A DNA stretch of 64,000 bases from contig NZ_OU015430.1 of assembly GCF_907164845.1 (NCBI RefSeq), positions 434,001-498,000 of the forward strand, written 5' to 3'. Source of the stretch: Lysobacter luteus (lineage in GTDB: Bacteria > Pseudomonadota > Gammaproteobacteria > Xanthomonadales > Xanthomonadaceae). The notes beneath the pieces were generated by a model, which did no database searches, was not told where the DNA came from, and was given only the letters and a program-made list of their open reading frames with translations. Shown piece by piece: positions 40,723 through 48,968 of the stretch (its first letter is position 1; every line of letters starts with the position of its first letter). Both the position numbers and the translations under genes were made by a program.

Positions 40723-41201
40723 GCGAGCGACTCCAGGTAGACCCGGGCCAGTGCTTCCATGCCGCGCTGGTCGTCCTCGTCGAAGCGACCGGTGCGCGGA
40801 CTGTCGATATCGAACACGCCGACCAGGCTGTCGCCGTGCACCAGTGGCACCACCACTTCCGAACGCGACGCCGAATCGCAGGCGATGTGGCCGGGGAAGG
40901 CGTCCACGTCGGCCACGCGCTGGGTCTGGCGACTGCTGGCGGCGGCGCCGCAAACGCCCTTGTCGAGCGGGATCCGCACGCACGCCGGCTGCCCCTGGAA
41001 CGGCCCGACGACGAGCTCCCGGCCGTCGAAGAAGTAGAAGCCGACCCAGTTGAGGTCCGGCAATGCGTGGTAGACCAGCGCCGACAGGTTGGCGGCGTTG
41101 GCGATGCGATCGGATTCGCCGGACAGCAGCGCGCGGGCCTGCGCGGCGAGCTCGGCGTATTGCTCCGGCTTGCTGCCGGACAGGGCGCTGGCGGTGAACA
41201 T
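40719..41201 (-). CDS. msrC: Free methionine-(R)-sulfoxide reductase, GAF domain
   Basis: A 160-residue GAF-domain enzyme of the fRMsr type that reduces free methionine R-sulfoxide using thioredoxin. The three-cysteine pattern is present: GVCGAAA, a Cys in HIACDSASRS, and surrounding GPFQGQPACVRI. The conserved NWVGFYF and EVVVPL segments define the substrate pocket. No ribosome binding site is seen; instead a -10-like TACACT ends six bases before the ATG, pointing to a leaderless mRNA. It shares a 61-base divergent region with bioD. Confidence 0.9.
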   Translation of the reverse strand: MFTASALSGSKPEQYAELAAQARALLSGESDRIANAANLSALVYHALPDLNWVGFYFFDGRELVVGPFQGQPACVRIPLDKGVCGAAASSRQTQRVADVDAFPGHIACDSASRSEVVVPLVHGDSLVGVFDIDSPRTGRFDEDDQRGMEALARVYLESLA

Positions 41202-41213
41202 CGCGCGAGTGTA
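41202..41213 (-). promoter_or_regulatory. -10-like TACACT six bases before the msrC start
   Basis: On the minus strand TACACT is followed by CGCGCG and then the ATG, so the predicted transcription start is the A of the start codon. The divergent bioD promoter lies in the same 61-base interval. Confidence 0.45.
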
Positions 41214-41250
41214 GCAGCGGTGCACACGCGACTCCGGCCCCGCGAATCCC

Positions 41251-41262
41251 TACGATGCGCGG
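41251..41262 (+). promoter_or_regulatory. -10-like TACGAT six bases before the bioD start
   Basis: TACGAT is followed by GCGCGG and then the ATG, predicting a leaderless bioD mRNA. A -35 at normal distance would overlap that of the divergent msrC promoter. No consensus -35 or ribosome binding site is visible. Confidence 0.45.
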
Positions 41263-41967
41263 ATGATCTCCCCACCCGCGACTCCCCCCCGGCTTCCCGC
41301 GCGCTTCTACGTCACCGGCACCGACACGGGTGTAGGCAAGTCGGTCGCATCGGCGGCGTTACTGCATGCACTGCGCGCGCGTGGCGGCCGGGTGGTCGGG
41401 ATGAAGCCGGTCGCCAGTGGTTGCGAGGTTGTCGAGGGCGGTTGGCGCAACGAGGACGCGCTGCTGTTGCAGGCGGCCAGCGACCCGCGGCCGGCGTATG
41501 CAGACGTCAACCCGTACGCATTGCGTGCGCCGGTGGCGCCCGAGCTGGCGCTGCGAGACGAGGGCATCGAACTGTCGCTGGCGCGGATCCTCCAGGCCTA
41601 CGAGCGGCTTGCCGCGCAGGCCGACCGGGTCGTGGTCGAGGGTGTCGGTGGCTGGATGGCCCCGTTGTCGGCGACGCTCGACCAGCTCGACCTGGTACGC
41701 GCGCTGGACCTGCCGGTGGTGCTGGTGGTCGGGATGCGGCTGGGATGCATCAACCATGCGCGACTGACCGTGCGCGCACTGGCGGAGGACGGCGTCAGGC
41801 TTGCCGGCTGGATCGCCAACGAGGTGGAACCGGCGATGCCGCGGCTGGACGAAAACGTCGCGATCCTGCGCATGCGCCTGCCCGCACCTTACTGGGGGCG
41901 GCTGCCGCATGCCCCGACGCCCGACCCGGCCCGGCTTGCCTGCCACCTGCAGCTGCAGGCGGTCTGA
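41263..41967 (+). CDS. bioD: Dethiobiotin synthase
   Basis: A 234-residue ATP-dependent enzyme that closes the ureido ring of dethiobiotin from DAPA and CO2. The P-loop GTDTGVGKS (residues 17-25) and the second conserved EGVGGWMAPLS segment are present, with NEVEPAM for purine binding near the C terminus. Size is normal. bioD stands alone here, away from bioA, bioB, bioF and bioC, which is unusual for E. coli but common in xanthomonads. No ribosome binding site is seen. Confidence 0.94.
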   Translation: MISPPATPPRLPARFYVTGTDTGVGKSVASAALLHALRARGGRVVGMKPVASGCEVVEGGWRNEDALLLQAASDPRPAYADVNPYALRAPVAPELALRDEGIELSLARILQAYERLAAQADRVVVEGVGGWMAPLSATLDQLDLVRALDLPVVLVVGMRLGCINHARLTVRALAEDGVRLAGWIANEVEPAMPRLDENVAILRMRLPAPYWGRLPHAPTPDPARLACHLQLQAV

Positions 41968-42070
41968 ACTTTCGCGCCGGCGTAACCCTGCGGCGTTAGC
42001 GTTCCGCCACTGCGACGGGCGCCATGGGCCGGGCTGACTTCCGGCATGGGGACATGGCAAGCGTCATCAC

Positions 42071-42082
42071 TAAACTGCGCGG
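42071..42082 (+). promoter_or_regulatory. Candidate -10 with GCGCG discriminator before the RND adaptor
   Basis: TAAACT followed by GCGCGG about 30 bases before the adaptor ATG. The 13-base string from the CACT onwards is almost identical to that before the methyltransferase gene at 14439. No clear -35. Confidence 0.4.
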
Positions 42083-42108
42083 TACACGAAATGGATGACG
42101 AGGCCCCC

Positions 42109-43242
42109 ATGCGCCGCAACCCCCTGATCACCGCACTGTTGCTCGCCGGCGCACTCGCCCTTGGCGGGTGTGGCGACGATCCCGCGGCCGAAGGCGCCGC
42201 TGCCGGTGGTCCGCCGGGCGGCATGCAGCTCCCGGTCGAGACCGTGACCCTGCAACCCGAGCCGCTCGAGGGCGGGCTGCAGACCGTCGGCAGCCTGCGC
42301 GCGGACGAGTCCGTCGTGGTACGCCCGGAGGTGGGTGGCCGCATCGAGCGCATCCATTTCGAGGAGGGCGGCAGCGTCCGTGCCGGGCAGCCGCTCTTCA
42401 GCCTGGACGCGAGCCTGGCGCGTGCCAGCCTCAACGAGGCAGCCGCCAACCTCGAGAACAGCCGGCGCGCCAACGCGCGTGCCGCCGAGCTGGCCGAGAA
42501 GCAGTTGATCGCGCGCTCGGACTACGACCAGACCCGGGCCAACTACGCGGTCGACCAGGCCCGCGTGGCCTCGGCCCGCACCGCGCTCGACAAGATGACG
42601 CTGCGGGCGCCGTTCTCGGGCCGGATCGGCCTGCGCGAGGTCAGCGTCGGCGACTACGTCAGCATCGGCCAGGACCTGGTCACGCTGGTGCGGATGGACC
42701 CGATCGAGGTCGACTTCAGCGTGCCCGAGGGCGCGCTGCCGCAGCTGCGCCAGGGGCAGTCGATCAGCATCACCGTCGACGCGTTCCCCGGCGAGACGTT
42801 CGGCGGCAAGGTGGTCGCGATCGCGCCGGTGATCGACCCCAACAGCCGCAGCGTCCAGCTGCGCGCGCAGATCGCCAACCCCGACGCACGGTTGCGCCCG
42901 GGCCAGTTCGCCAAGCTCACGCTCGACACCAGCACCGGCGGCGACGCGATCCTGGTGCCCGAACAGGCCCTGATGCAGGAGGGCGAAACCCGTTTCGTGT
43001 TCACCGTGGTCGATGGCAAGGCCGTCCGCACCGAGGTCACCACCGGGCGTCGCGTGCCGGGCAAGGTGCAGGTGCTCGACGGGCTGCAGGCCGGCGACGT
43101 GGTGATCGTGGCCGGGCAGGGCAAGCCGATGATGCAGGACGGGATGCCGGTGATGGTGATGTCTGCCGAGGGCGCCGGGGCACCCGCCGCACCCGACGCG
43201 GCACCGGCGAACGCGCCCGACGACGACGCCGGCCAGGGCTGA
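42109..43242 (+). CDS. RND efflux periplasmic adaptor (MFP) lipoprotein
   Basis: A 377-residue membrane-fusion protein of the AcrA/MexA type. A lipobox (ALALGGC) ends the signal at about residue 22. The biotinyl-lipoyl-like half-motif, a short alpha-helical hairpin (about 100-150, LARASLNEAAANLENSRR) and the beta-barrel and membrane-proximal domains follow, with a Pro/Ala/Asp-rich C terminus. GAGG lies five bases before this ATG; an ATG six codons earlier is an alternative. The pump gene follows after 12 bases. No outer-membrane factor gene is adjacent. Confidence 0.92.
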   Translation: MRRNPLITALLLAGALALGGCGDDPAAEGAAAGGPPGGMQLPVETVTLQPEPLEGGLQTVGSLRADESVVVRPEVGGRIERIHFEEGGSVRAGQPLFSLDASLARASLNEAAANLENSRRANARAAELAEKQLIARSDYDQTRANYAVDQARVASARTALDKMTLRAPFSGRIGLREVSVGDYVSIGQDLVTLVRMDPIEVDFSVPEGALPQLRQGQSISITVDAFPGETFGGKVVAIAPVIDPNSRSVQLRAQIANPDARLRPGQFAKLTLDTSTGGDAILVPEQALMQEGETRFVFTVVDGKAVRTEVTTGRRVPGKVQVLDGLQAGDVVIVAGQGKPMMQDGMPVMVMSAEGAGAPAAPDAAPANAPDDDAGQG

Positions 43243-43254
43243 CGGGAGCACGCG

Positions 43255-46200
43255 ATGGTCCTCTCCGACATCTCCATCCGCCGCCCGGTCTTCGCCACCG
43301 TCATCAACCTGGTGGTGCTGCTGCTGGGCATCATCGCCTACGACCGCCTGGCCGTCCGGCAGATCCCCAACGTCGACACGCCGGTGGTGACGGTCAACAC
43401 CAGCTACCCCGGCGCGAGCGCGCAGGTGATCGAGTCGCAGGTGACCCAGCCGATCGAGGACGCGCTGTCCGGGGTCGAGGGCATCGAGTACATGCAGTCG
43501 GTCAGCCGCGAGCAGTCCAGCCAGGTGACCATCCGGTTCCGGCTCGACCGCGACCCCGACGGTGCCGCCAGCGACGTCCGCGACCGTGTTGCGCAGGCTC
43601 GCCAGCGGCTGCCGGACGAGGTCGATGAGCCGATCGTGCAGAAGCAGGAGGCCGACGCCGAGCCGATCATCTTCCTGGCGTTCTCCTCCGACCAGCACTC
43701 GCAGGTCGAGATCGCCGACTACGCCGAACGCCTCGTCAAGGACCGCATCCAGCAGATCCCCGGCGTCGCCCAGGCCCAGGTGTTCGCCAGCACCTATGCG
43801 ATGCGCGTGTGGATCCAGCCGCAGCGGCTGGCGGGCTTCGGCCTGACGCCGGGCGATGTCGAGCAGGCGCTGCGCAGCCAGAACGTGGAGATCCCGGCCG
43901 GCCGCGTGGAAGGGACCGACCGCGAGTTCACCGTGCTGCCGCAGACCGACCTGCAGACCCCGGAGGAGTTCGGCAACGTCATCCTCGGCGAGTCCAACGG
44001 CTACCTGGTGCGGCTCAAGGATGTCGCCAGGATCGAGCTGGGCGCCCAGCAGGAGCGGTTCCGGGCGCGCTACAACGGCGTCAACGCGGTGCCGCTGGGC
44101 ATCACCAAGCAGGCCGTGGCCAATCCGCTGGAGATCTCCGAAGCGCTGGAGGTGCTGATCCCGCAGATCCAGCGCACGCTGCCCGAGGGCCTGCAGCTGG
44201 ACATCGCGTTCGACTCGACCATCTTCATCGAGAAGTCGATCGAGGAGGTCTACAAGACCGTGATCGAGGCGGTGCTGCTGGTCGTCGTGGTGATCTTCCT
44301 GTTCCTTCGCAGCTGGCGCGCCACGCTGATCCCGCTGGTGACGATCCCGGTCTCGCTGATCGGCGCGTTCGCGCTGATGCTGGCGTTCGGCTTCACCATC
44401 AACACGCTGACGCTGCTGGCGATGGTGCTTGCGATCGGCCTGGTGGTCGACGACGCGATCGTGATGCTGGAGAACATCTACCGGCACATCGAGGAAGGCA
44501 TGCCGCCGTTCCAGGCGGCGCTCAAGGGCAGCAAGGAGATCGGGTTCGCCATCGTGGCCATGACCCTGACGCTGGCGGCCGTGTACGTGCCGCTGGCGTT
44601 CTCGACCGGTCGCACCGGCAAGCTGTTCGTCGAGTTCGCGATGACCCTGGCCGGCGCCGTGCTGGTCTCGGGTTTCACCGCGTTGACGCTGTCGCCGATG
44701 ATGTCGTCCAAGCTGCTGCGCCACGAGAAGAAGCATGGGCGCTTCTACGAGGCCGGCGAGCGCGTGTTGCGGCGGCTCGACGACGGTTACCGCGCCGTGC
44801 TGACACGGGCGCTCAAGCTGCGCTGGGCGGTGGTGGGCGTCGGGCTGGTGGTGTTCGCACTGGCCGGCGTGCTGTTCATGACACTGCCGCGCGAGCTGGC
44901 ACCCCAGGAGGACCAGGGCGTCATCATCGGCTTCGGCCAGGCGCCGGAGGGTTCGACCGTCGGCTACACCGACCGCTACGCGCGGATGATGGAGCAGGGC
45001 TTCGCGAGCGCGCCCGGCGTGGTGAGTTACTTCCAGCTGGTCGGCTTCCCGTCGGTGACCAACACCATCGGGTTCGTGATGCTCGAAGACTGGGACCAGC
45101 GCGACGCCGCGGTGCAGGAGGTGCAGGGCGCGCTGTTCCCGCAGTTCATGGGCATCCCGGGGATCATGGCGTTCCCGACGCTGCCGCCGCCGCTGGGCCA
45201 GGAAGGCTTCGGCCAGCCGGTCAACTTCGTGGTGCAGAGCACGGGCACCTGGGAGGAGCTTGGCGTCATCGTGCAGAAGATGATGGCCAGGATGGCCGAG
45301 AACCCGAACCTCACCAACCCCGACAGCGACCTCAAACTCAACAAGCCGCAACTGAGCATCACCGTCAACCGCGAGAAGGTGGCGGCGGTGGGCAGCGACG
45401 TGGCGACGGTCGGGCGCACGCTCGAGTCGTTGCTGGGCGGGCGCAACGTGACCCGCTTCAAGCGTGGGAGCGAGCAGTACGACGTGATCGTGCAGGTCGA
45501 GGACGCCGACCGCCGTACCCCGGGCGACCTGTCCAACATCTACGTACGCGGCGGCGACGGCCAGATGGTGCAACTGTCGAACCTGGTCGACGTGCGCGAG
45601 ACGGTCGCGGCCAAGGAGCTCAACCACTTCAACAAGCTGCGCGCGGCGACCATCAGTGCCGGTCTCGCGCCGGGCTACCCGATGGGCGAGGCGCTCGACT
45701 GGATGGAGGCGGCGCTGGCGGAAGTCGCGCCGGAGGCCACCTACGACCTGTCCGGGCAAAGCCGCGAGTTCCGCGAGTCGTCCAGCGACTTCGCGATGAT
45801 CTTCGGGCTCGCGGTGGTATTCATCTTCCTGGTGCTGGCCGCCCAGTTCGAAAGCTGGGTCGACCCCATGGTGATCCTGCTGGCGGTGCCACTGGCGGCG
45901 TTCGGCGCGTTCCTCGCGCTCACGCTGAGTGGCGGCAGCTGGAACATCTACTCGCAGATCGGACTGGTGACACTGGTGGGCCTGATCGCCAAGCACGGCA
46001 TCCTGATCGTGGAGTTCTCCAACCAGTTGCAGGAGCAGGGCCGGACGAAGTTCGACGCGGTGGTCGAGGCGGCGGCGCTGCGGTTGCGCCCGATCCTGAT
46101 GACCACCGGCGCGATGGTGCTCGGCTCGCTGCCCCTGGCGATCGCCAGTGGTGCCGGTGCCGAGGCACGCAACCAGATCGGCTGGGTGGTTGTCGGCGGC

Positions 46201-46335
46201 ATGGGCATCGGCACCTTCTTCACCCTGTTCGTGGTGCCGGTCATGTACCTGCTAATCGGTCGCGACCACCAGAAGGTTGCCGCCCGCCAGGCGCGGCGCG
46301 AAGCCGAACCCGCGCCGGCCGACCCCGCGGGCTGA
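43255..46335 (+). CDS. RND efflux pump permease, HAE-1 family
   Basis: A 1026-residue inner-membrane proton-driven pump with 12 predicted helices and two large periplasmic loops (about 35-335 and 555-860). The proton-relay residues are visible as DD in GLVVDDAIVMLENIYRH in helix 4. The FSDISIRRPVFA-type N terminus, the SQVTQPIEDALSGVEGI segment and the C-terminal AKHGILIVEFSNQLQE are family hallmarks. It is shorter in loops than AcrB and resembles the MexK/VexF-like branch. Substrates are not predictable. A hairpin follows the stop. It needs a TolC-like partner from elsewhere. Confidence 0.94.
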   Translation: MVLSDISIRRPVFATVINLVVLLLGIIAYDRLAVRQIPNVDTPVVTVNTSYPGASAQVIESQVTQPIEDALSGVEGIEYMQSVSREQSSQVTIRFRLDRDPDGAASDVRDRVAQARQRLPDEVDEPIVQKQEADAEPIIFLAFSSDQHSQVEIADYAERLVKDRIQQIPGVAQAQVFASTYAMRVWIQPQRLAGFGLTPGDVEQALRSQNVEIPAGRVEGTDREFTVLPQTDLQTPEEFGNVILGESNGYLVRLKDVARIELGAQQERFRARYNGVNAVPLGITKQAVANPLEISEALEVLIPQIQRTLPEGLQLDIAFDSTIFIEKSIEEVYKTVIEAVLLVVVVIFLFLRSWRATLIPLVTIPVSLIGAFALMLAFGFTINTLTLLAMVLAIGLVVDDAIVMLENIYRHIEEGMPPFQAALKGSKEIGFAIVAMTLTLAAVYVPLAFSTGRTGKLFVEFAMTLAGAVLVSGFTALTLSPMMSSKLLRHEKKHGRFYEAGERVLRRLDDGYRAVLTRALKLRWAVVGVGLVVFALAGVLFMTLPRELAPQEDQGVIIGFGQAPEGSTVGYTDRYARMMEQGFASAPGVVSYFQLVGFPSVTNTIGFVMLEDWDQRDAAVQEVQGALFPQFMGIPGIMAFPTLPPPLGQEGFGQPVNFVVQSTGTWEELGVIVQKMMARMAENPNLTNPDSDLKLNKPQLSITVNREKVAAVGSDVATVGRTLESLLGGRNVTRFKRGSEQYDVIVQVEDADRRTPGDLSNIYVRGGDGQMVQLSNLVDVRETVAAKELNHFNKLRAATISAGLAPGYPMGEALDWMEAALAEVAPEATYDLSGQSREFRESSSDFAMIFGLAVVFIFLVLAAQFESWVDPMVILLAVPLAAFGAFLALTLSGGSWNIYSQIGLVTLVGLIAKHGILIVEFSNQLQEQGRTKFDAVVEAAALRLRPILMTTGAMVLGSLPLAIASGAGAEARNQIGWVVVGGMGIGTFFTLFVVPVMYLLIGRDHQKVAARQARREAEPAPADPAG

Positions 46336-46344
46336 TCGCGCGCA

Positions 46345-46376
46345 CAAAAAACCCGGCAGCGCGGGCTGCCGGGTTT
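46345..46376. terminator. Bidirectional terminator between the RND pump and phasin genes
   Basis: AAACCCGGCAGC and GCTGCCGGGTTT form a perfect 12-pair stem with a GCGG loop. On the minus strand it is followed by TTTTTTG, an ideal terminator for the phasin gene; on the plus strand it lies a few bases after the pump stop. Confidence 0.85.
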
Positions 46377-46420
46377 CGTGTTCCTGCCGAAGCCGGAGAG
46401 AGAGACGGTGGCGGCTGCGC

Positions 46421-46861
46421 TTACTTCGCCGGCTTGCTGCCCTTGGTCGCGCTGTCGACGTAGGCTTCGGCCTTCTGCGTCGCGTTGCGGGCGGCCTGCT
46501 CGACGTTGGCCTGCGTGGTGCGGGCCGTCGACTCCAGCTGCGCCTTGGCGATGCTGGCGATCTGCTCGTTGGTGCTGACCGTGCGGCCAATCACTTCCTG
46601 GCCGGTGGCGACGCCGCGCTCGATGTTCTCGCGGGCGACCTGCGCGGCCTTCGGCCACAGGTCCTTCAGGCCTTCGGCGTCACGGACCTGGGTGGCTTCG
46701 CCGAGGAAGGCAAACGTGGCGTTGGCGCGGTCCTCGATGGCCGCCAGCTGCAGGCCGAACACGGCCCCGGCGTTGTCGAGGGCGAGGCGGTTGACCTGTG
46801 CCGCGGTCTCGGCGAACTGGCGCGTCGCGGCGGCGAACTGTTCGTTGAACTGCTGGTACAT
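46421..46861 (-). CDS. Phasin family protein
   Basis: A 146-residue all-helical, amphipathic protein of the phasin family, rich in Ala and Gln (FNEQFAAATRQFAETAAQVN). Phasins coat polyhydroxyalkanoate granules, but many family members act in stress responses or bind other surfaces. No PHA synthase gene is in this window. AGGAG lies six bases before the ATG. It has the best-supported minus-strand promoter here and a terminator with a six-T run, so it is a single-gene unit likely to be well expressed. Confidence 0.88.
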   Translation of the reverse strand: MYQQFNEQFAAATRQFAETAAQVNRLALDNAGAVFGLQLAAIEDRANATFAFLGEATQVRDAEGLKDLWPKAAQVARENIERGVATGQEVIGRTVSTNEQIASIAKAQLESTARTTQANVEQAARNATQKAEAYVDSATKGSKPAK

Positions 46862-46912
46862 GGTGGGCTCCTGCTGCTGCGCCGACAAAGGGTTTGCCGG
46901 TTTGTGCGATGC

Positions 46913-46941
46913 AGCATAAACCCGTTTTTGTTGCAATGCAA
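46913..46941 (-). promoter_or_regulatory. Sigma-70 promoter of the phasin gene
   Basis: On the minus strand TTGCAT (46941-46936), a 17-base spacer and TATGCT (46918-46913). Both hexamers and the spacing are good. The start would lie about 45 bases before the ATG, leaving the AGGAG site in the leader. Confidence 0.68.
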
Positions 46942-46943
46942 CA
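46931..46943 (-). promoter_or_regulatory. Candidate PhbF/PhaR-type operator over the phasin -35
   Basis: TGTTGCATTGCAA on the minus strand contains a GTTGCA-N-TGCAAC dyad and matches the consensus TG-N-TGC-N3-GCAA reported for the PhbF regulator of Herbaspirillum. It covers the -35 element, where a repressor would block RNA polymerase. Regulator identity is inferred; no phbF/phaR gene is in the window. Confidence 0.5.
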
Positions 46944-46980
46944 TCCCGCGCTCGGGGCCGTTCAGGCGGCCGCCCGGGGG

Positions 46981-47337
46981 TCATTGACCCCGGTAGCGGC
47001 ACCCCGAGGTGCAGGTCTCATGCACCACCACCTCGCTCAATAGCGGCAGGGCCGGCTTGAGCCGCTCCCAGATCCACACCGCAAGCCGCTCGCTGGTCGG
47101 GTTCTCCAGCCCCTCGACGTCGTTGAGGTAATGGTGGTCAAGGCGCTCGTACAGCGGCTGGAACGCCTGCTTGACGTCGGCGAAGTCCATCACCCAGCCG
47201 CTGTCGGCGCCGATCGCGCCGCTGAGGTGGATCTCCACCCGGAACGAGTGGCCGTGCAGCCGCGCGCACTTGTGCCCCTCGGGGACGTTGGGCAGGCGGT
47301 GCGCGGCTTCGAGGGTGAAGATCTTGAAGATGTCCAT
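46981..47337 (-). CDS. queD: 6-carboxytetrahydropterin synthase QueD
   Basis: A 118-residue enzyme of queuosine and archaeosine biosynthesis, forming 6-carboxytetrahydropterin from dihydroneopterin triphosphate. The zinc ligands are in EAAHRLPN and HGHSF, with the catalytic Cys in GHKCARLHG and HHYLND downstream. Length and motifs are typical. The start codon directly follows a -10-like TAGAAT and GCGCGG, with no ribosome binding site, predicting a leaderless mRNA. It is divergent from the Fnr-type gene. Confidence 0.95.
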   Translation of the reverse strand: MDIFKIFTLEAAHRLPNVPEGHKCARLHGHSFRVEIHLSGAIGADSGWVMDFADVKQAFQPLYERLDHHYLNDVEGLENPTSERLAVWIWERLKPALPLLSEVVVHETCTSGCRYRGQ

Positions 47338-47349
47338 CCGCGCATTCTA
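47338..47349 (-). promoter_or_regulatory. -10-like TAGAAT six bases before the queD start
   Basis: On the minus strand TAGAAT is followed by GCGCGG and then ATG. The layout is the same as at bioD (TACGAT, GCGCGG, ATG) and predicts transcription beginning on the start codon. Confidence 0.48.
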
Positions 47350-47416
47350 TCGTCCGCCCGCTGTACACCACCGGTCGATCGGCCCGGGAACGCCCCGGTG
47401 CCGGCCTGTCGCGTGG

Positions 47417-47428
47417 CACGATGGCGGC
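47417..47428 (+). promoter_or_regulatory. -10-like CACGAT six bases before the fnr start
   Basis: CACGAT is followed by GGCGGC and then the ATG, the same spacing as the other candidate leaderless starts but with a poorer hexamer. No ribosome binding site is visible. Confidence 0.3.
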
Positions 47429-48190
47429 ATGGAAACCAACGTGGTCGACCTGGCCCAGCTGCGTCGCGGTTGCGCGCAGTGCTCCCTCCAGCAGCTGTGC
47501 CTGCCCGCGGGTATCGGGCAGCAGGATCTGCAGCAACTCGACGATATCGTCAGGCGTCGCCGCCCGGTGGCCACGGGGGAGCGCCTGTTCCGCCCGGGCG
47601 ATGCACTGACGTCGGTCTACGTGGCCCGCGACGGCGCATTCAAGACCGTCAGCACGAGCGAGGACGGCGGCGAGCAGGTGGTCGGCTTCCACCTGCCAGG
47701 CGAGTTGATCGGTCTGGATGCGCTGGGCCACGGCCGCCACCGTTGCGAGGCGGTGGCGCTGACCACGGCGAATGTCTGCGAGGTCCCGTTCGAACAGCTG
47801 GCCACCGTCGCGGCCCAGGTCCCCAGCCTGCAGCAGCAACTGCTGCGCGTGATCGGCCAGAGCGTGGGTCGCGACCAGGACCACCTGGGGATGCTGGTGC
47901 GGCGGCAGGCCAATGAGCGCATCGCGTTGTTCCTGCACGGCCTCGGCGAGCGATTGCGCAATATCGGTGAGTCGGGCAGCCGCTACCGGTTGCCGATGAG
48001 CCGCGAGGACATCGCGCGCTACCTCGGCCTTGCGCTGGAGACGGTGAGCCGCGGTTTCACCCGGCTGCAGGAGGACGGCGTGGTCGCCGTCACCGGGCGG
48101 CGGATCGAGATCCTGCAGCCCGACGAACTCGCGCGCCTTGCGCATGGCGGCGAACCGGCCCCGCCTGTCCAGCGCCGCGCGCGGTCCTGA
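47429..48190 (+). CDS. fnr: Fnr/Anr-type oxygen-sensing transcription regulator
   Basis: A 253-residue Crp/Fnr-family regulator. The N terminus carries CAQCSLQQLC, giving Cys15, Cys18 and Cys24 in the same spacing as E. coli Fnr ligands, and NVCEVPF supplies the fourth at Cys117. A cyclic-nucleotide-like domain and a C-terminal winged helix (about 180-235, SREDIARYLGLALETVSRGFTRLQ) follow. The E..SR recognition pattern (ETVSR) suits TTGAT half-sites. A [4Fe-4S] switch is thus predicted. Such a site stands before ccoN, about 10 kb away. An extra Cys106 is not a known ligand. Confidence 0.93.
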   Translation: METNVVDLAQLRRGCAQCSLQQLCLPAGIGQQDLQQLDDIVRRRRPVATGERLFRPGDALTSVYVARDGAFKTVSTSEDGGEQVVGFHLPGELIGLDALGHGRHRCEAVALTTANVCEVPFEQLATVAAQVPSLQQQLLRVIGQSVGRDQDHLGMLVRRQANERIALFLHGLGERLRNIGESGSRYRLPMSREDIARYLGLALETVSRGFTRLQEDGVVAVTGRRIEILQPDELARLAHGGEPAPPVQRRARS

Positions 48191-48239
48191 TCCAACGCGC
48201 CATCCCGGTAGCCTCCCGCCCGGCGCGCTTGCCGCGCGG

Positions 48240-48965
48240 CTAGACCGTCCGCGGCAGGCAGCCCAGTGCGGCCAGCCAGCCGTGCACGGCCGGTACCTGC
48301 ATCAGCCACGGCGAGGCGATGGTCAGTACGCCCGCCAGCAGGACCAGCACGGCCGCCGCGTGGCGCCAGCCGCGGCGTTGCAGGCGCTGGCCCAGGCGCG
48401 CGCCCGACCACGTCAACGGCAGCATCAGCGGCAGGGTGCCGAGCCCGAACGCCGCCATCGTCAGTGCACCGTTGCGCGCGTCGGCCTGCAGCCAGGCCGC
48501 CGCAAGCAGGGTCGTGCTCAGCCCGCACGGCATCCAGCCCCACAGCATGCCCAGCCCGATTCGCTTGGCCGGCGTGTCAGCCGGCAACAGCCGGCGCTGC
48601 AATGGTCGCAGCCAGCGCCACAGGCCGGCGCCCGGTCGCGGCAGGAAGCCGAGTCGGCCGCGCGTATCGAGCAGCCGCAGGGCCACGATGACCAGGACCA
48701 CGCCGACGGCGGCGCGCACGCCGATCGCGAGCCAGTCGAGCCTGGCCAGGTCGACGATGCCATGGCCGAGCCCGCCGGCGATCGCGCCCGCCAGCGTGTA
48801 GCCCAGCACGCGCCCGGCATTGGGCTCGAGCGCGGCGATCCAGCTGGTGCGGCCGCCCGCGGCGGAAAAGCCGGTGGCGATGCCGCCACACATCGCCGCG
48901 CAGTGCGCGCCACCCAGCACGCCGCTGAGCAGCGCGGCCCCCAGGGTCAGCCAATCGACCGGCAC
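48240..48965 (-). CDS. SafE/UreH-like membrane protein of the cbb3 cluster
   Basis: A 241-residue integral membrane protein of the sulfite exporter TauE/SafE (cytochrome biogenesis transmembrane) type with about six helices. The signature is GVLGGAHCAAMCGGIA in the first helix and GMLWGWMPCGLS in the fourth, whose Cys and Met residues suggest copper or thiol handling. Homologues stand at this place after ccoS in many cbb3 clusters. It begins three bases after the ccoS stop on the same strand and is convergent with fnr. Confidence 0.85.
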   Translation of the reverse strand: MPVDWLTLGAALLSGVLGGAHCAAMCGGIATGFSAAGGRTSWIAALEPNAGRVLGYTLAGAIAGGLGHGIVDLARLDWLAIGVRAAVGVVLVIVALRLLDTRGRLGFLPRPGAGLWRWLRPLQRRLLPADTPAKRIGLGMLWGWMPCGLSTTLLAAAWLQADARNGALTMAAFGLGTLPLMLPLTWSGARLGQRLQRRGWRHAAAVLVLLAGVLTIASPWLMQVPAVHGWLAALGCLPRTV

Positions 48966-48968
48966 GGC

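Noticed and set aside
42070-45996. A 1308-residue reading frame on the minus strand opposite the RND pump
   Set aside because: It is the antisense frame of two clearly conserved efflux genes, has a biased His/Arg/Asp/Leu composition typical of GC-rich shadows and shows no domain.
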